DNA from: Citrus sinensis
Taxonomy: Eukaryota; Streptophyta; Magnoliopsida; Sapindales; Rutaceae
Reading direction: 5' to 3'
Length of the DNA: 64,000 nt
Assembly (NCBI RefSeq): GCF_022201045.2
Contig: NC_068561.1
Span: 25,426,501 to 25,490,500 of the forward strand
Shown: positions 52,193 through 63,500 of the stretch, one piece after another
Layout: each line of letters begins with the position of its first letter
How positions within the stretch are numbered: the first letter of the stretch is position 1
Translations under genes and position numbers: made by a program
Notes under the pieces: generated by a model
Told to the model about the DNA's origin: nothing
Databases searched by the model: none
The model's input: the letters and a program-made list of their open reading frames with translations, nothing else

Positions 52193-52333
52193 CCCCACAT
52201 CACGTAGCTTCCTTCGAGCAAAACCAACCCCTCTTCAGCCTTTACAATTTCTTGTTTCTCTCTTGTGCTTGTTTCGAGTCCTGTTCCACTTTAAGAGGGG
52301 TTTGTTTGTTAATTTGTAGCAAGTTTAAGGGCC

Positions 52334-53147
52334 ATGGCTAAATCGTTTGCCATCTTCATCTTGGCTGCTCTCTTTGCCATCTCCATGCTTCAAACAATGG
52401 TAACCACCCCCTCCAAAAAAAAAAGAAAAAGAAAAAGAAAAAGAACACACATATCCTAATAATTTTAATTTTTCACTCTTGTATGAACTTTTTTTAGAGC
52501 TTCTTAGATGACAAATATTTTCTTTATTTACCCTAATGCAGGTCGTGGCAGCAAATGGGCAGGGAGGTCGGCACTATGATTCGGTAATACATCTCTCTCT
52601 TGTACATTTTTCTCAACTTCGTCGCAGAAAAAAGACTGATTTTTTGTAAACCCTTGAGGGTTGCATTTGCAAGAAACTGATTAGATGCTGTGCATTTTGT
52701 AATTTTCAGAAACATTACGGACCTGGGACTGTCAAGAGCTACCGTAAGTTTCTCAAGTCTCAAATAACCGTTTTCCATTAATTATTCACTTCCAAAAAGC
52801 AAAAAGCACAATGACCGATGTATGTGGGTAGAGCAGAGAGTCCAAGTGTGGTCAAAACTCTTCGAAAGTTACAAAAGATAATGATGGTTTTATTTTTTTG
52901 ACTATTTGTTTATTTTTTTATTTATAATAAAGAATTCTCAAATCACATGTGTCTGGAATGACCAGAATGCCCTGGAAAATGTGATACGAGATGCAGCCAG
53001 ACCCAATACCGCAAGCCATGCCTATTCTTTTGCAACAAGTGCTGCAAGAAGTGTCTGTGTGTGCCCCCTGGCTACTATGGCAACAAGGCTGTGTGCCCTT
53101 GCTACAACAATTGGAAGACCAAGGAAGGAGGACCTAAATGCCCTTAA
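52334..53147 (+). CDS. GASA/Snakin cysteine-rich peptide (GASA4/GASA6-like)
   Basis: Secreted gibberellin-regulated peptide; the family acts in cell elongation, flowering, redox balance and defence. Four exons: 52334-52399, 52542-52583, 52710-52743 and 52966-53147, all GT-AG, phases exact, 107 residues. Residues 1-24 are a signal peptide (KSFAIFILAALFAISML core). A short variable region follows, with HYGPGTVKSY just before the GASA domain. The domain (last 60 or so residues) has the 12 conserved cysteines: QCPGKCDTRC, KPCLFFCNKCCKKCLCVPPG, YYGNKAVCPC and the invariant ending GGPKCP. No lesions. The YGPG-KSYQC segment and YGNKAVCPCYNNWKTKEGG wording fit the GASA4/6 branch; exact orthology is not claimed. 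Confidence 0.96.
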
Positions 53148-54902
53148 GCAGTCAGCTCTTCGCTTTCAAAATCTCTTCCTCTTTATCGTCACCTATTTTA
53201 AGTTTCGTTTTGTTGTATTATCATCACAGCCACTGTGATGTTGTTCGACTATTACTTACTAACTTCAAAGTTCAATACGCACCGGCCAGCCCCTTTTTCC
53301 TATATGTGGGGGTTTCTTTTGATGTGAGTCACTCCTTGAGGATTAAGGATTAACCTCCTCTAAATGAGAGTGGCTAATCTATGATGTATTATCATATTAC
53401 AATGTCAATGAAGTTTCTTATTTACTGTTAAGCTTCTTGTTTTGGTAAAATATTGAGGCAGCAAAACTGCTAGCTAGGGCCTTAAAAGTGGGGGAAAAAG
53501 ACGGAGTGGTGATGATATTATTATACATACCTTCTATGCATGATTTTGCAGCTTTTCAGTTAATGGACAAAAGGATGAGGTTCTGCAACTCCAATTGTGT
53601 GCCCGAAATATAAGGGCAGCGTGGTGCCGAGTGATACATGAAAATCAAGATTGATGGATAATAATGCACATAGAAGCTTGGGCTGATGAGCTCTACTCAT
53701 TCTACTTTTTGCTTTTGGCTGCCATTATATTTATAAGGAGGCAGAGTGGTGTGTAAAGCGCAATAAAGCAAGAAACTTTATCTCATGCGCATGTTCGAAG
53801 CAAGTTTAATGAATTTGATGATGACCTGACCATTCTATTTCTAGCTTCTTTTCATTGGGATTTCCTCAGTTGATGCTTAGAAGTTGGAACGCATATGCTT
53901 TTGGAAAATGCAAATAGATATCCAGGTCTAGGTAGACTTTGGCGGCCCTTTTGTGGTGGCTGTCCAATGTGCAGTCTGCAGACCTGTATAATTATTGTTC
54001 ACCGCTCTTAATTGGGGGCCCAAATCAAGCCATTTAGGTTGTCCCTGCAGCTCCCGGGTTTGTAGCCATAGGCAATAGCTATGTTTCAAGGATTTCTTCT
54101 CGGTAATTAGGCTGGGCCAAGTACTAAATTGAGAATTGGGGTGTTAAAAATGCTAAGGTGGTAAAATTTGAGAGGCCAGAATTGATAGAGTCTAGTCTAT
54201 AAATATTGGACAATAAAGATTCTAAAAATATGGGGTGTAAAACTAAATTTCTAACACCATTAAAAGAAATTAAAATGTTGTAATGATAAATTTTCCCTTT
54301 GTGTTTTCTCTAAATAAAAAAAGAATTTTAAATTTTCCTCGTTTTTTCTCCACTTTTTCTTTCATTTGAGAAAATTTCCATTGAATTAAAAAATAGAGAC
54401 AAATAAAAACAAACCTAATGATGATGAAAATTACTTACGAGCTATATGCAATCTGACTTCTGAAGATACCACTAGTGTGGAAATAATAATGCTATACCTA
54501 CTTAGTTCGAATAGTTAATTTGTATCATAATTGATGTAGCAAATGAAGTATCGTTATTTAACCGGTTCAATTAATTATATCTTATCATTTTTAATCCAAA
54601 TTGTGAATTTCTATTAGTGATGATGATTCAGTAAGAATACAAGTATCCCAACTAAATATGCATAGCATCACTTGTGCGAAAATTGTTAATCAGCTACAAG
54701 AAAATGCATGCGTCTAAATTATACTAAAACCTAAAAGATTAAATAAGATTTGTTCTAGGCAGATAAAATAATAACAATAAAACATTCAAGTTACTGGAGT
54801 CTTGCAAAACAAAGCATTAAGAGACATAGGCTTGCATGATAAGCAGTCTTGCTTTCTAAATTTAAACACAGCTATTTATTATATACTATCTGTCAATGGC
54901 AT
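53148..54902. other. Spacer between GASA and RING-CH genes
   Basis: GASA 3' UTR and flank (to roughly 53.4 kb), then sequence without recognisable genes or repeats, and at the right end the 3' flank of the RING-CH gene. Confidence 0.5.
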
Positions 54903-56551
54903 TCAAAAGTGCAGGGGAACTCGTTCAGATTGAAGGCTTCCTTCTTCATTCTGCTGACCATCACTCGCCGCATTATCAGCACCATTGTTCTCTCCATCTA
55001 TCACAACAGCTATTTCTTCACTTGCATTGCTGTTGCTACTTCCCTGATCACAGAGTTGTAGTTTGTGTATTGTCAAAAGGAGCAATCATAAGAGTAATAA
55101 TTCTCAAGTGTTAACGTCCGCACTTTGTGAAATGCCCATGCGTTTGCACCTATGAAGAACTTAACTCATCTTTAGAAAATACAATAAGTTGGAGATAAAA
55201 GAGAGTGATGTGTACTATAATAACAGGCCTCGGGGGGAAGCTTTTGTTGTACACGACCACAAACGTTATCAGATAAATTAAGAGACCCAATGCCAGCTGC
55301 GTGAAGCATCATCATCATAGGAGATATTCATGATGTTAGTACAAGTAAAAATGAAGAGGAGAGGAAAAAAAAAAGTCTTCAGTGTGCGTTGGTGTATGTT
55401 TATGAATGAAATTTCGTCTTACATAGCACTTGGTTTTGACATCATCTTTGCTCTGAGCGTGGTGATTGATGAAAATATCCATGAACAGCATCAGAGTTAC
55501 GAGCTGCATGCCAAGCACAATCAGTATACTAGCTAGATATAGAGAAGTACCTCATTTAATTTAGTCCGAGAATTAATTAAGTAATTAAACATGAAATTAA
55601 TATCATTAATTTCTTTTTTCATACAACGAAAGAATAATTTTGTTACATACCATTGCATTGCAGAAACAGGGGAGTTGAACCTCGTAATAAGAATTAACAG
55701 AAGAAAAAATAAATTAAGACCGAATGTACAACTTTCGAATTTATTATCAAAATTAATGATTGTAAATAGAGAAACTAAATACCGCAAGAAAGGCAGTGCA
55801 CATAAATGAAGAAGCAGATTCAGATTCTTGACGATCAGCATTTTCAAATTGATTCAAAAGGCGCCGAGCTTCAGCTTGAGCAATAGGTGAGTAAGCCAAC
55901 GGCCTTCCCCCATAGGCAACGAAAGCAAATGGGTCGCTGTAAGGCAAATAATTCAAATTTGATGCTTAATTTTTATGTCAATAAATGTACAGATTTATTA
56001 TTTACGCTTCATATACAAAATGTAGAGAAGCGGCATCATCAGCTTGCCTGGGCTGAGGGACCCGATAGCCGGGGGTCTGATAACCAGGCCTATAATCCTG
56101 TAAGTGTACAACAAATTAATAGAAGCATGTATAAGAAGAATTAATCAATTAAAGCAGTTTCTGAATTAATTATTAATAAACTTGCATATAATGTATGCAT
56201 ACCTGGTGGCAGATTTCACAAATCATTTTCTTCTTTGCATTGCACCATTTTTGGATGCATTTCCTGTGGGCAAACTATATATAGAGCAAGAAGCTACGAA
56301 TAATCAGAATTAAAACAGCAGGCCGGTACATGCAGATATACATATATACATATATGATGAATTAATGATGGTGAGGTTACCTGGATGGTGCCCTTGCAAC
56401 CACAAGGAGCCTCCATTTTATGGATGAAGTCCTCCTCCTGGCAAACACGGCACTCCGATCTCTCATTTGATACGCTGCCATCACCAGCGCCGTTGTCAAC
56501 AATCTTCAAGGTCATAATGCTTTCAGCCTTGACGATTATATGATCACTCAT
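54903..56551 (-). CDS. RING-CH (RINGv/MARCH-type) membrane E3 ubiquitin ligase
   Basis: Probable membrane-bound ubiquitin ligase. Proposed minus-strand exons: 56381-56551, 56203-56274, 56048-56097, 55783-55936, 55423-55528, 55225-55296 and 54903-55043. The RING-CH domain (about residues 34-81) has the C4HC3 ligands: ECRVCQEEDF, APCGCKG, FAHRKCIQKWCN and ICEICHQ. Two hydrophobic segments follow: ILIVLGMQLVTLMLFMDIFI (exon 5) and LALGLLIYLITFVVVY (exon 6), then an acidic tail ending SLQSERVPLHF. Exon 3 appears to end at a GC donor. With canonical sites, exons 4 and 5 do not join in phase (one base off), and the exon 6 donor is weak, so the middle of this model is uncertain. It could be a functional gene with an unusual splice or a recently damaged one. 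A truncated duplicate lies upstream. Confidence 0.72.
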
Positions 56552-57789
56552 TCTCGGAAAACCTATATGCTAAAAAAATAAAAACAAAAATGATAATAAA
56601 GTGAGTGTTTCCCCAGAAAATGAGATAGAAAGTAGCAGTCACAAAAAGAAGCTCAAATTTTCTTGCATGCAAAACAAACAAATTAGGACTGACAAAGCTT
56701 CAGGAAATGGGAATCCTAAGCTGGCCTTCGTAATAATAATATATAAGGGCAACGTTAAAAAAACAATGAGCCTTTTTTTGAAACAAACAAGAAACCACCA
56801 TAATGGATACAATTAAGAACACAAAAGACCTGTTGAAAACAAACAAGAAAACAGTCTAAAGACTACATATCAAAGATGCAAGAGATGAAGATTTTAACGA
56901 TGAAACCATAGAAACAAGAGCATTATTTCTTGAATTAAATTAAAGAGAAAGGAAGTTTATGAAAAATGAAGAAATTACTGAGATGTATTCCTTCTTCTTG
57001 ATCTGCTACAATGGTACTGGCTTTGATGTGAGCAATCCAAAGAGAGTGAGGCTTGTTATATAGGCTAAAACTAAAATGTAACCGAAGGTGATATAAAACC
57101 TCAGCATCCAATATTATTTGTCCGCTAGCTAGTCTAGAGGATTAATAAATTAACCTCGAGTGCTGCTGAGAGTTGGACGCGTAATGGTTCTTTCTGCCAC
57201 ATAATTACACTTTTTGGCTCTCGACTTTTCTTTTGCTTATTGTGGCATTGTTGTTGCTTGCTTTAGTTTTTACTTTTTAATAGTTGCGGTCAGAGCTGAT
57301 TAGACTATCCTAAGGAAGTTACCTTCCTGCCCCCTACAAATCATCTTTCCTCACTCCTCATCTTCCCCATGAACTAAAAATAATGAACAACGATTGTTTA
57401 GTTTTAATATTATCAATTTCAATATAATTAATAAGCGAATCTTCCCCTTGAGAAGAGATAAGAATGAAGACGAGATACAGTAATACATGATTATTTTAAC
57501 TACTTTAGCATTTTATTTTTTCTAAAATGGAAAAAGAATAAGATGTTTTTTTCTTAAATAATACAATGAACATAAATTTATTAAGAAAATGACAATTCAT
57601 AATATGACAAGTTCATTGATAAGATACTAAGATTCTGATAGAACTATAAACAAATAAGATTAAATGCTGAAAAAAAATCACCTATAAAGAGCATAAAGGT
57701 CAATATCTTGGTACTTTTTTTTTTTTTTTTTTTGCAGACTCTGTTGTTCAGAAAAAAACAAAAATTGCGGCGAATTCCTTTATTCTCTT
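56552..57789. promoter_or_regulatory. RING-CH promoter and leader region, duplicated at 58.0-59.5 kb
   Basis: The leader likely contains an intron ending at the TATAG just before the start codon (around 56565). A TATATAGGCT motif (about 57058) and TTGGACGCGTAAT (57173-57185) recur in the same order upstream of the relic copy (about 58799 and 58904-58916). Confidence 0.6.
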
Positions 57790-58023
57790 TTAATAGAAGT
57801 TTTGCATAGGATTAAATTGCGTAAAAAAGCTTGTATTTAGTAAACCCGAACTAATATGGCTAGCTATACACTCTGACGAGTTTGCTCCCTCCGGTGGCCT
57901 CTCCATCTTGAATTCTTGGATGAGCATGTGGCCCGGTTGCTGGGTTGTTCCTTCTACAAGATTAGGCACTGTGGTTGGTGACATCATAGGGATATCAGCG
58001 TTGAGGATGATATGATCTCTCAT
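57790..58023 (-). pseudogene. Truncated duplicate of the RING-CH gene
   Basis: A 77-codon frame begins MRDHIILNADIPMMS, clearly related to the neighbour's start MSDHIIVKAESIMTL, and carries a blurred QEFKMERPPEG where the intact gene has QEEDFIHKMEAPCG. The cysteine/histidine ligands are lost, and the frame stops before any RING or membrane segment. The upstream leader acceptor and promoter motifs are duplicated too, so it arose by partial tandem duplication. It might still be transcribed and encode a short protein; function as a ligase is excluded. Confidence 0.75.
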
Positions 58024-60059
58024 TTTCTAAGACCTATATATATGTACAACAAAATGTTGGGCACGTGGCTGTTGAGGTGTCTTTCTAAAATGAGTTTTCA
58101 GTATGTGGACAGACATTTTATTCAGTTCAATTTTGCCACGTTTAGAGAAATAAATGCCGGCTAACAGTTGTAATAATGACTTAAAAACAAACTTTTTTCA
58201 CTACTTCATCTTTAATGGAAAAATTAACATGTTAAAAGGAGATGATGGAAATGATTTTGGTCCATAAGATTTGTAATCAAACAAAAAATATTTATGCTAC
58301 ACCATCACTATTAATTATAGAAGCTTCAGAAGTATCAAAATCAGCTGCAAAATACTTTAATGGCTGAAGGTTCAATTATAAACTTTTGCTCTTAATTTTC
58401 ATGGGTATGTTATGTTTGTATTTGGAAATCATACTTTAAGTATGCCTATAGAAAACTCAAAATAATGTAGTAAGTTTCAAGTTTTCTAAAGAAAATAAGA
58501 TAGATAGCAAAGAAAACGAAGGTTGTGTGTGTGTGTGTGTATAGAATGAGCCTCATCCATTCACACTTATTGCATTAAGAAAGAATAGCAATGAAGATAA
58601 ATCTGAATATAAAGAGACAAGTCAAAACATCTGTAAGAGCTCATAAGAAAATGATCCAAAGACCATCAATATATGCAAGAATTGGAGGGGGAAAAAAAAT
58701 TAAAAAACAGAGAATTAATAGAAAGAGAGAGTACTGAGATACTCCTTCTACTTACTGCCAAAGTGGGTGTGATATGCATTAAGGTTTTTATTTTATTATA
58801 TAGGCTCAAATGTAAACCAAAGGTGACAGACAGATAGCTCCAGCAGTCAGCATCCATTCCTCCGCTGTAAAATTTAATATCAACATCGAGTCCGTCGTCA
58901 GAATTGGACGCGTAATTGTGTTTCTTGTGCCACACAATTACAATTTTGGCATTACTTTCTTTTTACCATACGTGGCATTGCTGGTTGGGCATCATGCAAA
59001 TTTACCTTATTGCCCTCAACTACGCAGCATTCCTCGCCACCCCCACACATGGTTATAAGATTTATACACATTTATTACTTGTAGTTCTGAAATATAATTC
59101 CGATATGCAATGCAAATTTGTCTTTTTTTTTTTTTTTCCTGAGTTTTAAACCGAATTTACACTTCAATTAAATCGGCTTTCTTAAGATTTTTTTTTTTCG
59201 TTTTCATAATTATTTTGAAGTTGATAATTAAGTGTAGAACATTTAATTCTTTTATTATCATGTCCTATTGATTGCAATACGAGTTGGTTTAGATGGCAAG
59301 AAGGGGGTTAATCGATTAAGAAAATTTCAATCTATTGAACAGGACTATATCATTGATTAGCCAACCCTCCCCTTGAGAAGCGACGGATAAGAACTAAAAA
59401 GAAGAAATATAAATATATAATAATACATCATAACTATCTAATTATTTCAGCTGTACTTTCTTTGTATAAAAAGGAAAAAGAACGAAAAAAAAAAATGGAT
59501 TTCTTATTGGAGCAAAGCTCAAATCTATTTCTCCTTTTAATCTTTTTGTCACTTCAATAAATCCAAAGTTTCCTTATTTCATAATCTTCTGGTTTATTGG
59601 AGAAATGACCGTACGTTCTCTATCATACACAATCCTATTTGACTCAAACTATGTTTATGCTATTTTTCTAAATTAAAAAAAAATTATCCAAAATTCACAA
59701 AAATAAAATCATATAGGCAAGAAAAATGAGTAATAATTGAAAATATATTTTCATGCAGAAAAGATGACAAAACTGGTAGTCTGGTTCCATTATGTTTTCT
59801 TCTGTCGAACAAAAACAATATGTAATAAGACAAACACATTGAATAGATCATTAAATTTTGATAAATTATTAGACAGTCATAAAAATTCACTTTTAAATCA
59901 ATAAAGGCAAATATGACAGATAATTAAATTCACTCAACTGTCATAACTGTAACAAGATACTCATAACTAATTCCGTGAAATCATTGCCGGATAATATCCT
60001 ATATGCAATAGAATGTGAATCATAGGGCTAGATACTCTCATTATCTTTCAATAATTGAT

Positions 60060-60060
<1 letters not shown>

Positions 60061-60091
<31 letters not shown>
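60061..60091. repeat. (TTA)10 microsatellite
   Basis: Uninterrupted TAT/TTA trinucleotide run. Confidence 0.95.
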
Positions 60092-60418
60092 GTGATTTTT
60101 TGATGTTCTAAAAATGCCAATCCGTTCTTATTTAATACTTCTTATAGTGAATACTCTACGTCTCTACCATTTCCATATACTATAAGCACATTTGTTCGAA
60201 CGATCTTGATTCAATGCTTTATGTGCTATACAAAATTCGTAAAGCCTCCTTGAAACTTAATTCCACCATGAATGCAGATTTTGTTTCTTTCTTTTTTTTA
60301 AAAAAAAAAAAATTCAATTCAAAAATTAAAAAGAAACCCAATAATGGGCCTGTTTATACTTAACACCAGAAGCCCAACACAAGGCCCATAACTGTTTTAA
60401 AAATCTGACCACATTCAA

Positions 60419-60430
60419 TTTCCCGCCAAA
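60419..60430 (+). promoter_or_regulatory. E2F-binding site in SMC4 promoter
   Basis: TTTCCCGCCAAA, a perfect E2F consensus (TTTSSCGS), about 165 bp before the SMC4 start codon. Two GGCCCA/GGGCC motifs (60346-60390 region) lie just upstream, as in many S-phase or proliferation genes. Binding is inferred from sequence. Confidence 0.75.
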
Positions 60431-60517
60431 GTGCTCTTTTATCAATTTTTTTTTAAATAAAAAAAAAAAGGAAAAAGGGGGAGATGCTCACGCGCTTATC
60501 TAGGTTTGATATTTTTT

Positions 60518-60577
60518 TCAGTGAAGGTTAGTGAGTTTTTTTTTTTTTTTTTGAAGCTCAGTGAAGGTTAGTGAGTT
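60518..60577 (+). repeat. 20-bp direct repeat flanking a poly(T) run
   Basis: TCAGTGAAGGTTAGTGAGTT at 60518-60537 and again at 60558-60577, separated by a T-rich 20 bases, in the SMC4 leader. Confidence 0.9.
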
Positions 60578-60592
60578 GAATCAGAGTAAAAA

Positions 60593-63500
60593 ATGGTGAT
60601 GGAATCAGCGGATGATTCAGCTTCGCCGGGATCTAGAAAATGGCCGAGACTATTCATCAAAGAAATGGTGATGCGGAACTTCAAATCGTACGCCGGCGAA
60701 CAGCGCGTCGGTCCTTTTCACAAGGTTAAGACCTTTTTTTTAAAAAAAAAAAAAAATTCTGGCTTCTGTTTGGTTGCCGAGGAAATTACATCTGATATCA
60801 AATTGAGACAAACGATTTGAGTAATTGGAGTTCACTTGGCCGTTTGTGTGGTGTTTTGGGTTTGCTTCTGTTTCTTCGCCGACAAAAGTTTCGGAAAATG
60901 AATTTAAAATTTGAAGTCAAATTGAGTTAGCTGATATGTTAAATTACCGAGGTTGTAGATGACTAAAGTTTATCTTTGTATTTATGTTAGTTTAAGGTTC
61001 TGTTTGGTTGCCGAGAAAATAGTGGAGAACCGGAGTTTTTTTTTTAATTTTTAAATTTGGCTTAATTATACTGACAGTTCAAAGGGTTTTGGTTTTCAAT
61101 CGAAAGGATCAGTTAGGAACTCAAAATTCTCTCTCAGAGAGATGTGGCCAAACAATTGAACGCACTTGATTTGAATTGACCTATTCTGTTTATTTGTTAG
61201 ATTTTGAATTAATTAATTAATTATCCCTTGTGTTGGATATTAGAGTTTTTCTGCAGTGGTTGGGCCCAACGGGAGTGGGAAGAGCAATGTGATAGATGCA
61301 ATGCTTTTTGTATTTGGAAAGAGAGCCAAACAGGTGTTTTATGCATTTGAGTCTTTTTTAGTTTCTTTATTTGATAGCAAAAGTTTTGTATGTTTCATCT
61401 TCTAAATTGTAGCAAAAGCAATTAATATTTCTCCATGTTGTGTTGATTGAAATTCGCAGATGCGACTCAACAAAGTTTCAGAACTTATTCACAATTCTAC
61501 TAATTATCAGAACCTAGATAGTGCCGGTGTTTCTGTTCATTTTCAGGAGATAGTTGATCTGGTAATCGCTTAAGTCTTTCTTATCTGGGGTCTCTTAGCA
61601 ATGGTTTTGGGCGATTGTGACGCTTGATTATACAAGCTCTTTATCTAATATAGCCTTTTGATGGTGAAATGTTGAAACAGAAATTTTGACTTTTTGTTTT
61701 CTTTCATGGTACCCAAATTGAGCTGTAAATGTCAAAATTTTCTGAACTAATTTTGCACTGTATACAGGATGATGGAACATATGAAGCTATTCAAGGAAGT
61801 GATTTTGTAATATCACGTGTTGCATTCCGCGATAACTCCTCAAAATATTACATTAATGACCGCCCAAGTAATTTTACTGAAGTTACCAAGAAGTTGAAAG
61901 GCAAAGGAGTTGACCTGGACAACAACCGTTTTCTGATTCTTCAGGTTCGGTATTGTTAAACAGCATTAGCAATTAGCAATTTTGAGTCAAAATTTTGTTT
62001 CTCATTGTTTTAAGGATATGCTTGTGGGTTTGTTAACAGGGTGAAGTTGAGCAGATTTCACTGATGAAGCCAAAAGGTCAAGGGCCACATGACGAAGGCT
62101 TTCTCGAATACCTTGAGGACATAATTGGAACTGACAAATATGTTGAAAAAATTGATGAATCTTATAAGGAGTGAGTATTCTCGTCATTCTATTTCAGCAG
62201 AAAGTTCACACTGTACACGCTCTTGTTTCATTCCTTGATGTGTACATGAAAGTTGAAAGAGGTTGTAATTTGTACTGCCTGGGTAGGTGTGGGTGGGAAA
62301 GACTCGGTTTTGTCCGCCGAGAAAAAGAATGCTGTTGTCATGAGATTAGAAAAATAGTTTTAATGTGAACATGGGTTGTTTATGGGATTAAAAGTGGGGA
62401 ACTGTCATTGAAGTGGTGCTTCTATTCTAATATTGATATTTCATTGTTTTTAGCATGAATTTTGTAATGAACTATAAGTACTGCAGGACTGAGGTCAGTG
62501 TGCAACTACCATATTGAAGATCATATTTGCTTTTACATAGCCTGTTTCTAATGTCATATGACTAACGCTAGTTATGTTGTACTCTTTGACCTCCTAGGCT
62601 TGAATCACTCAATGAGAAACGTTCCAGTGTTGTTCAAATGGTTAAATTAGCAGAGAAAGAAAGAGATAGCTTGGAGGTTTGTATGTGTTTCTGTACTGGT
62701 ATGCTATCTTCGGTCACATTCAGACATCCTCTTAATGTACTTCTACATAATAGGATGTGAAGAACGAAGCAGAGGCCTACATGCTAAAAGAGTTGTCACT
62801 CTTAAAATGGCAAGAGAAAGCCACAAATTTGGCTTATGAAGATACCAGTCTGAAAATAGTTGAGCTACAAGAAAACGTGTCCAAATTAGAAGAAAATCTG
62901 AAGAATGAGAGGTAAGTTTTGGTCATCATAAGTATTGAGCTTACACTATAATTTTGCACTCTAGAACTGTACTATGAAGATCTCAACATATCTTTCTAGG
63001 GAGAAGATCCAAGATAATAACAAAACATTGAAGGAATTGGAGTCTGTGCACAACAAATACATGAGGAGACAAGAGGTATCATAGCAGTCTGGCTATCTAA
63101 GTTATTGATAGAAATCTAGCTATCTAAATTATTCATAGAAGTAGTGATTATTGTACTGGTATGGATTATCTCTTTCCAGAAAGAATATTTGAAAGAATGA
63201 AGTTTTATGCCATTCAGCAGGCACTATATGCCATGCCTGCTTTTTGAGCTTTTCCCATTAAATTTACTAGGAATTTATCTGAATAACATCTATATTTTCC
63301 TTCTTTTTTTTTTCTCCCCTCTTTGGATTATTAGGAACTTGATAATGATCTCAGAGTTTCTAAGGAGGAGTTTAAAGAGTTTGAGAGGCAGGATGTGAAA
63401 TACAGGGAAGATTCGAAGCACATGAAGCAAAAGATCAAGAAACTTGAAGTTAAAGTTGAAAAGGTAGAGTAAAGACATGGTTACGGCAATTGTATATGTC

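Larger units (their letters stand above)
35876..52333. other. 16-kb gene desert between ZHD and GASA genes
   Basis: Contains the ZHD promoter and leader at its left end, a G-box cluster (37881-37950) next to an unexplained 113-codon frame (37517-37858), a tandem repeat (40402-40631), a SINE (43667-44095), a Tourist-like MITE (48217-48561), a pogo-like relic (49662-50612) and many microsatellites. I found no protein gene I can support. A 14-base G run occurs near 41469. Confidence 0.55.
58024..60592. other. Duplicated promoter block, then spacer to SMC4
   Basis: The part to about 59510 is homologous, with insertions, to 56552-57540. A TTA microsatellite lies at 60061-60091. The rest, to 60592, is the SMC4 promoter and leader. 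Confidence 0.6.

Noticed and set aside
35876-52333. Search for LTR retrotransposons in the gene desert
   Set aside because: No long direct terminal repeats, primer-binding site, or gag/pol motifs were seen; only small elements are present.
55297-55340. MMMLHAAG-like residues just before RING-CH exon 6, suggesting a frameshift in a second membrane segment
   Set aside because: The acceptor GCAG before 55296 puts exon 6 directly in the hydrophobic frame (LALGLLIYLI), so no frameshift is needed.
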